A DNA stretch of 64,000 nt. Source: Salinisphaera hydrothermalis C41B8. Lineage in GTDB: Bacteria; Pseudomonadota; Gammaproteobacteria; Nevskiales; Salinisphaeraceae. How positions within the stretch are numbered: the stretch's first letter is position 1; every line of letters begins with the position of its first letter. The notes under the pieces are model-generated. The model had not been told where the DNA came from. It did not search any database and saw only the letters and a list, made by a program, of their open reading frames with translations. The stretch is taken from positions 62,001-126,000 of the forward strand of contig NZ_APNK01000004.1 in assembly GCF_000732535.1 (NCBI RefSeq), given 5' to 3'. The translations under genes and the position numbers were made by a program. Below are positions 63,994-64,000 of this stretch, in pieces.

Positions 63994-64000
63994 GACGCGC

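Overview
This window is chromosomal DNA from a high-GC gammaproteobacterium. The evidence is a set of gammaproteobacterial linkage groups: pgeF-rluD/bamD, pilSR-pilCD-coaE-zapD-yacG, mutT-argJ-secA next to dciA, and a dcw cluster running mraY to ftsZ-lpxC. The content would suit a Salinisphaera-like marine genus, but that is inference. I saw no tRNA, rRNA, CRISPR array or intact insertion sequence.

Layout. 0-27 kb is mostly housekeeping: yajR and uvrA (divergent), a PKD-repeat lipoprotein, pgeF-rluD, bamD, nadE with a GFA-like gene, sucCD, a type IV pilus block (pilS, pilR, pilC, pilD), coaE-zapD-yacG, then mutT/thiE, argJ and secA. dciA is divergent from secA. 53.4-64 kb is the division and cell-wall cluster, read right to left: mraY, murD, ftsW, murG, murC, ftsQ, ftsA, ftsZ, lpxC.

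Between lpxC and dciA/secA, which lie close together in many gammaproteobacteria, sits an accessory block of about 25 kb (27.8-53.2 kb). It has two divergent arms. The rightward arm (49.2-53.2 kb) encodes a GNAT-type bacterial ceramide synthase, a MobA-like nucleotidyltransferase, a diacylglycerol-kinase-type (probable ceramide) kinase and a Tam41-like nucleotidyltransferase. The leftward arm (48.6-27.8 kb) is an almost unbroken unidirectional run. It starts with a sphingolipid core in the gene order known from Caulobacter: acyl-ACP synthetase, CerR, acyl carrier protein, serine palmitoyltransferase. It continues with an SDR, an LpxO-like hydroxylase and an LpxL-like acyltransferase, then two ELM1-family proteins (one fused to a GT8 domain), a 2OG-Fe(II) oxygenase, a sulfotransferase, two GT4 enzymes, an AsnB-type amidotransferase, a GT8 enzyme, a sialyltransferase-like enzyme and an MsbA-type ABC exporter.

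My reading is that the block makes a sphingolipid with an anionic phospho-head group and/or a decorated oligosaccharide, and exports it. It lies directly beside lpxC, the committed step of lipid A synthesis. The block contains no Kdo or heptose transferase gene, so the glycan may be built on the sphingolipid rather than on a standard LPS core. This is inference. Other notable points are a CerR-Spt continuous reading frame with the acyl carrier protein gene nested in another frame, an LpxL homologue whose catalytic acidic residue is Gln, and perfect dyads upstream of both the sphingolipid arms and lpxC.
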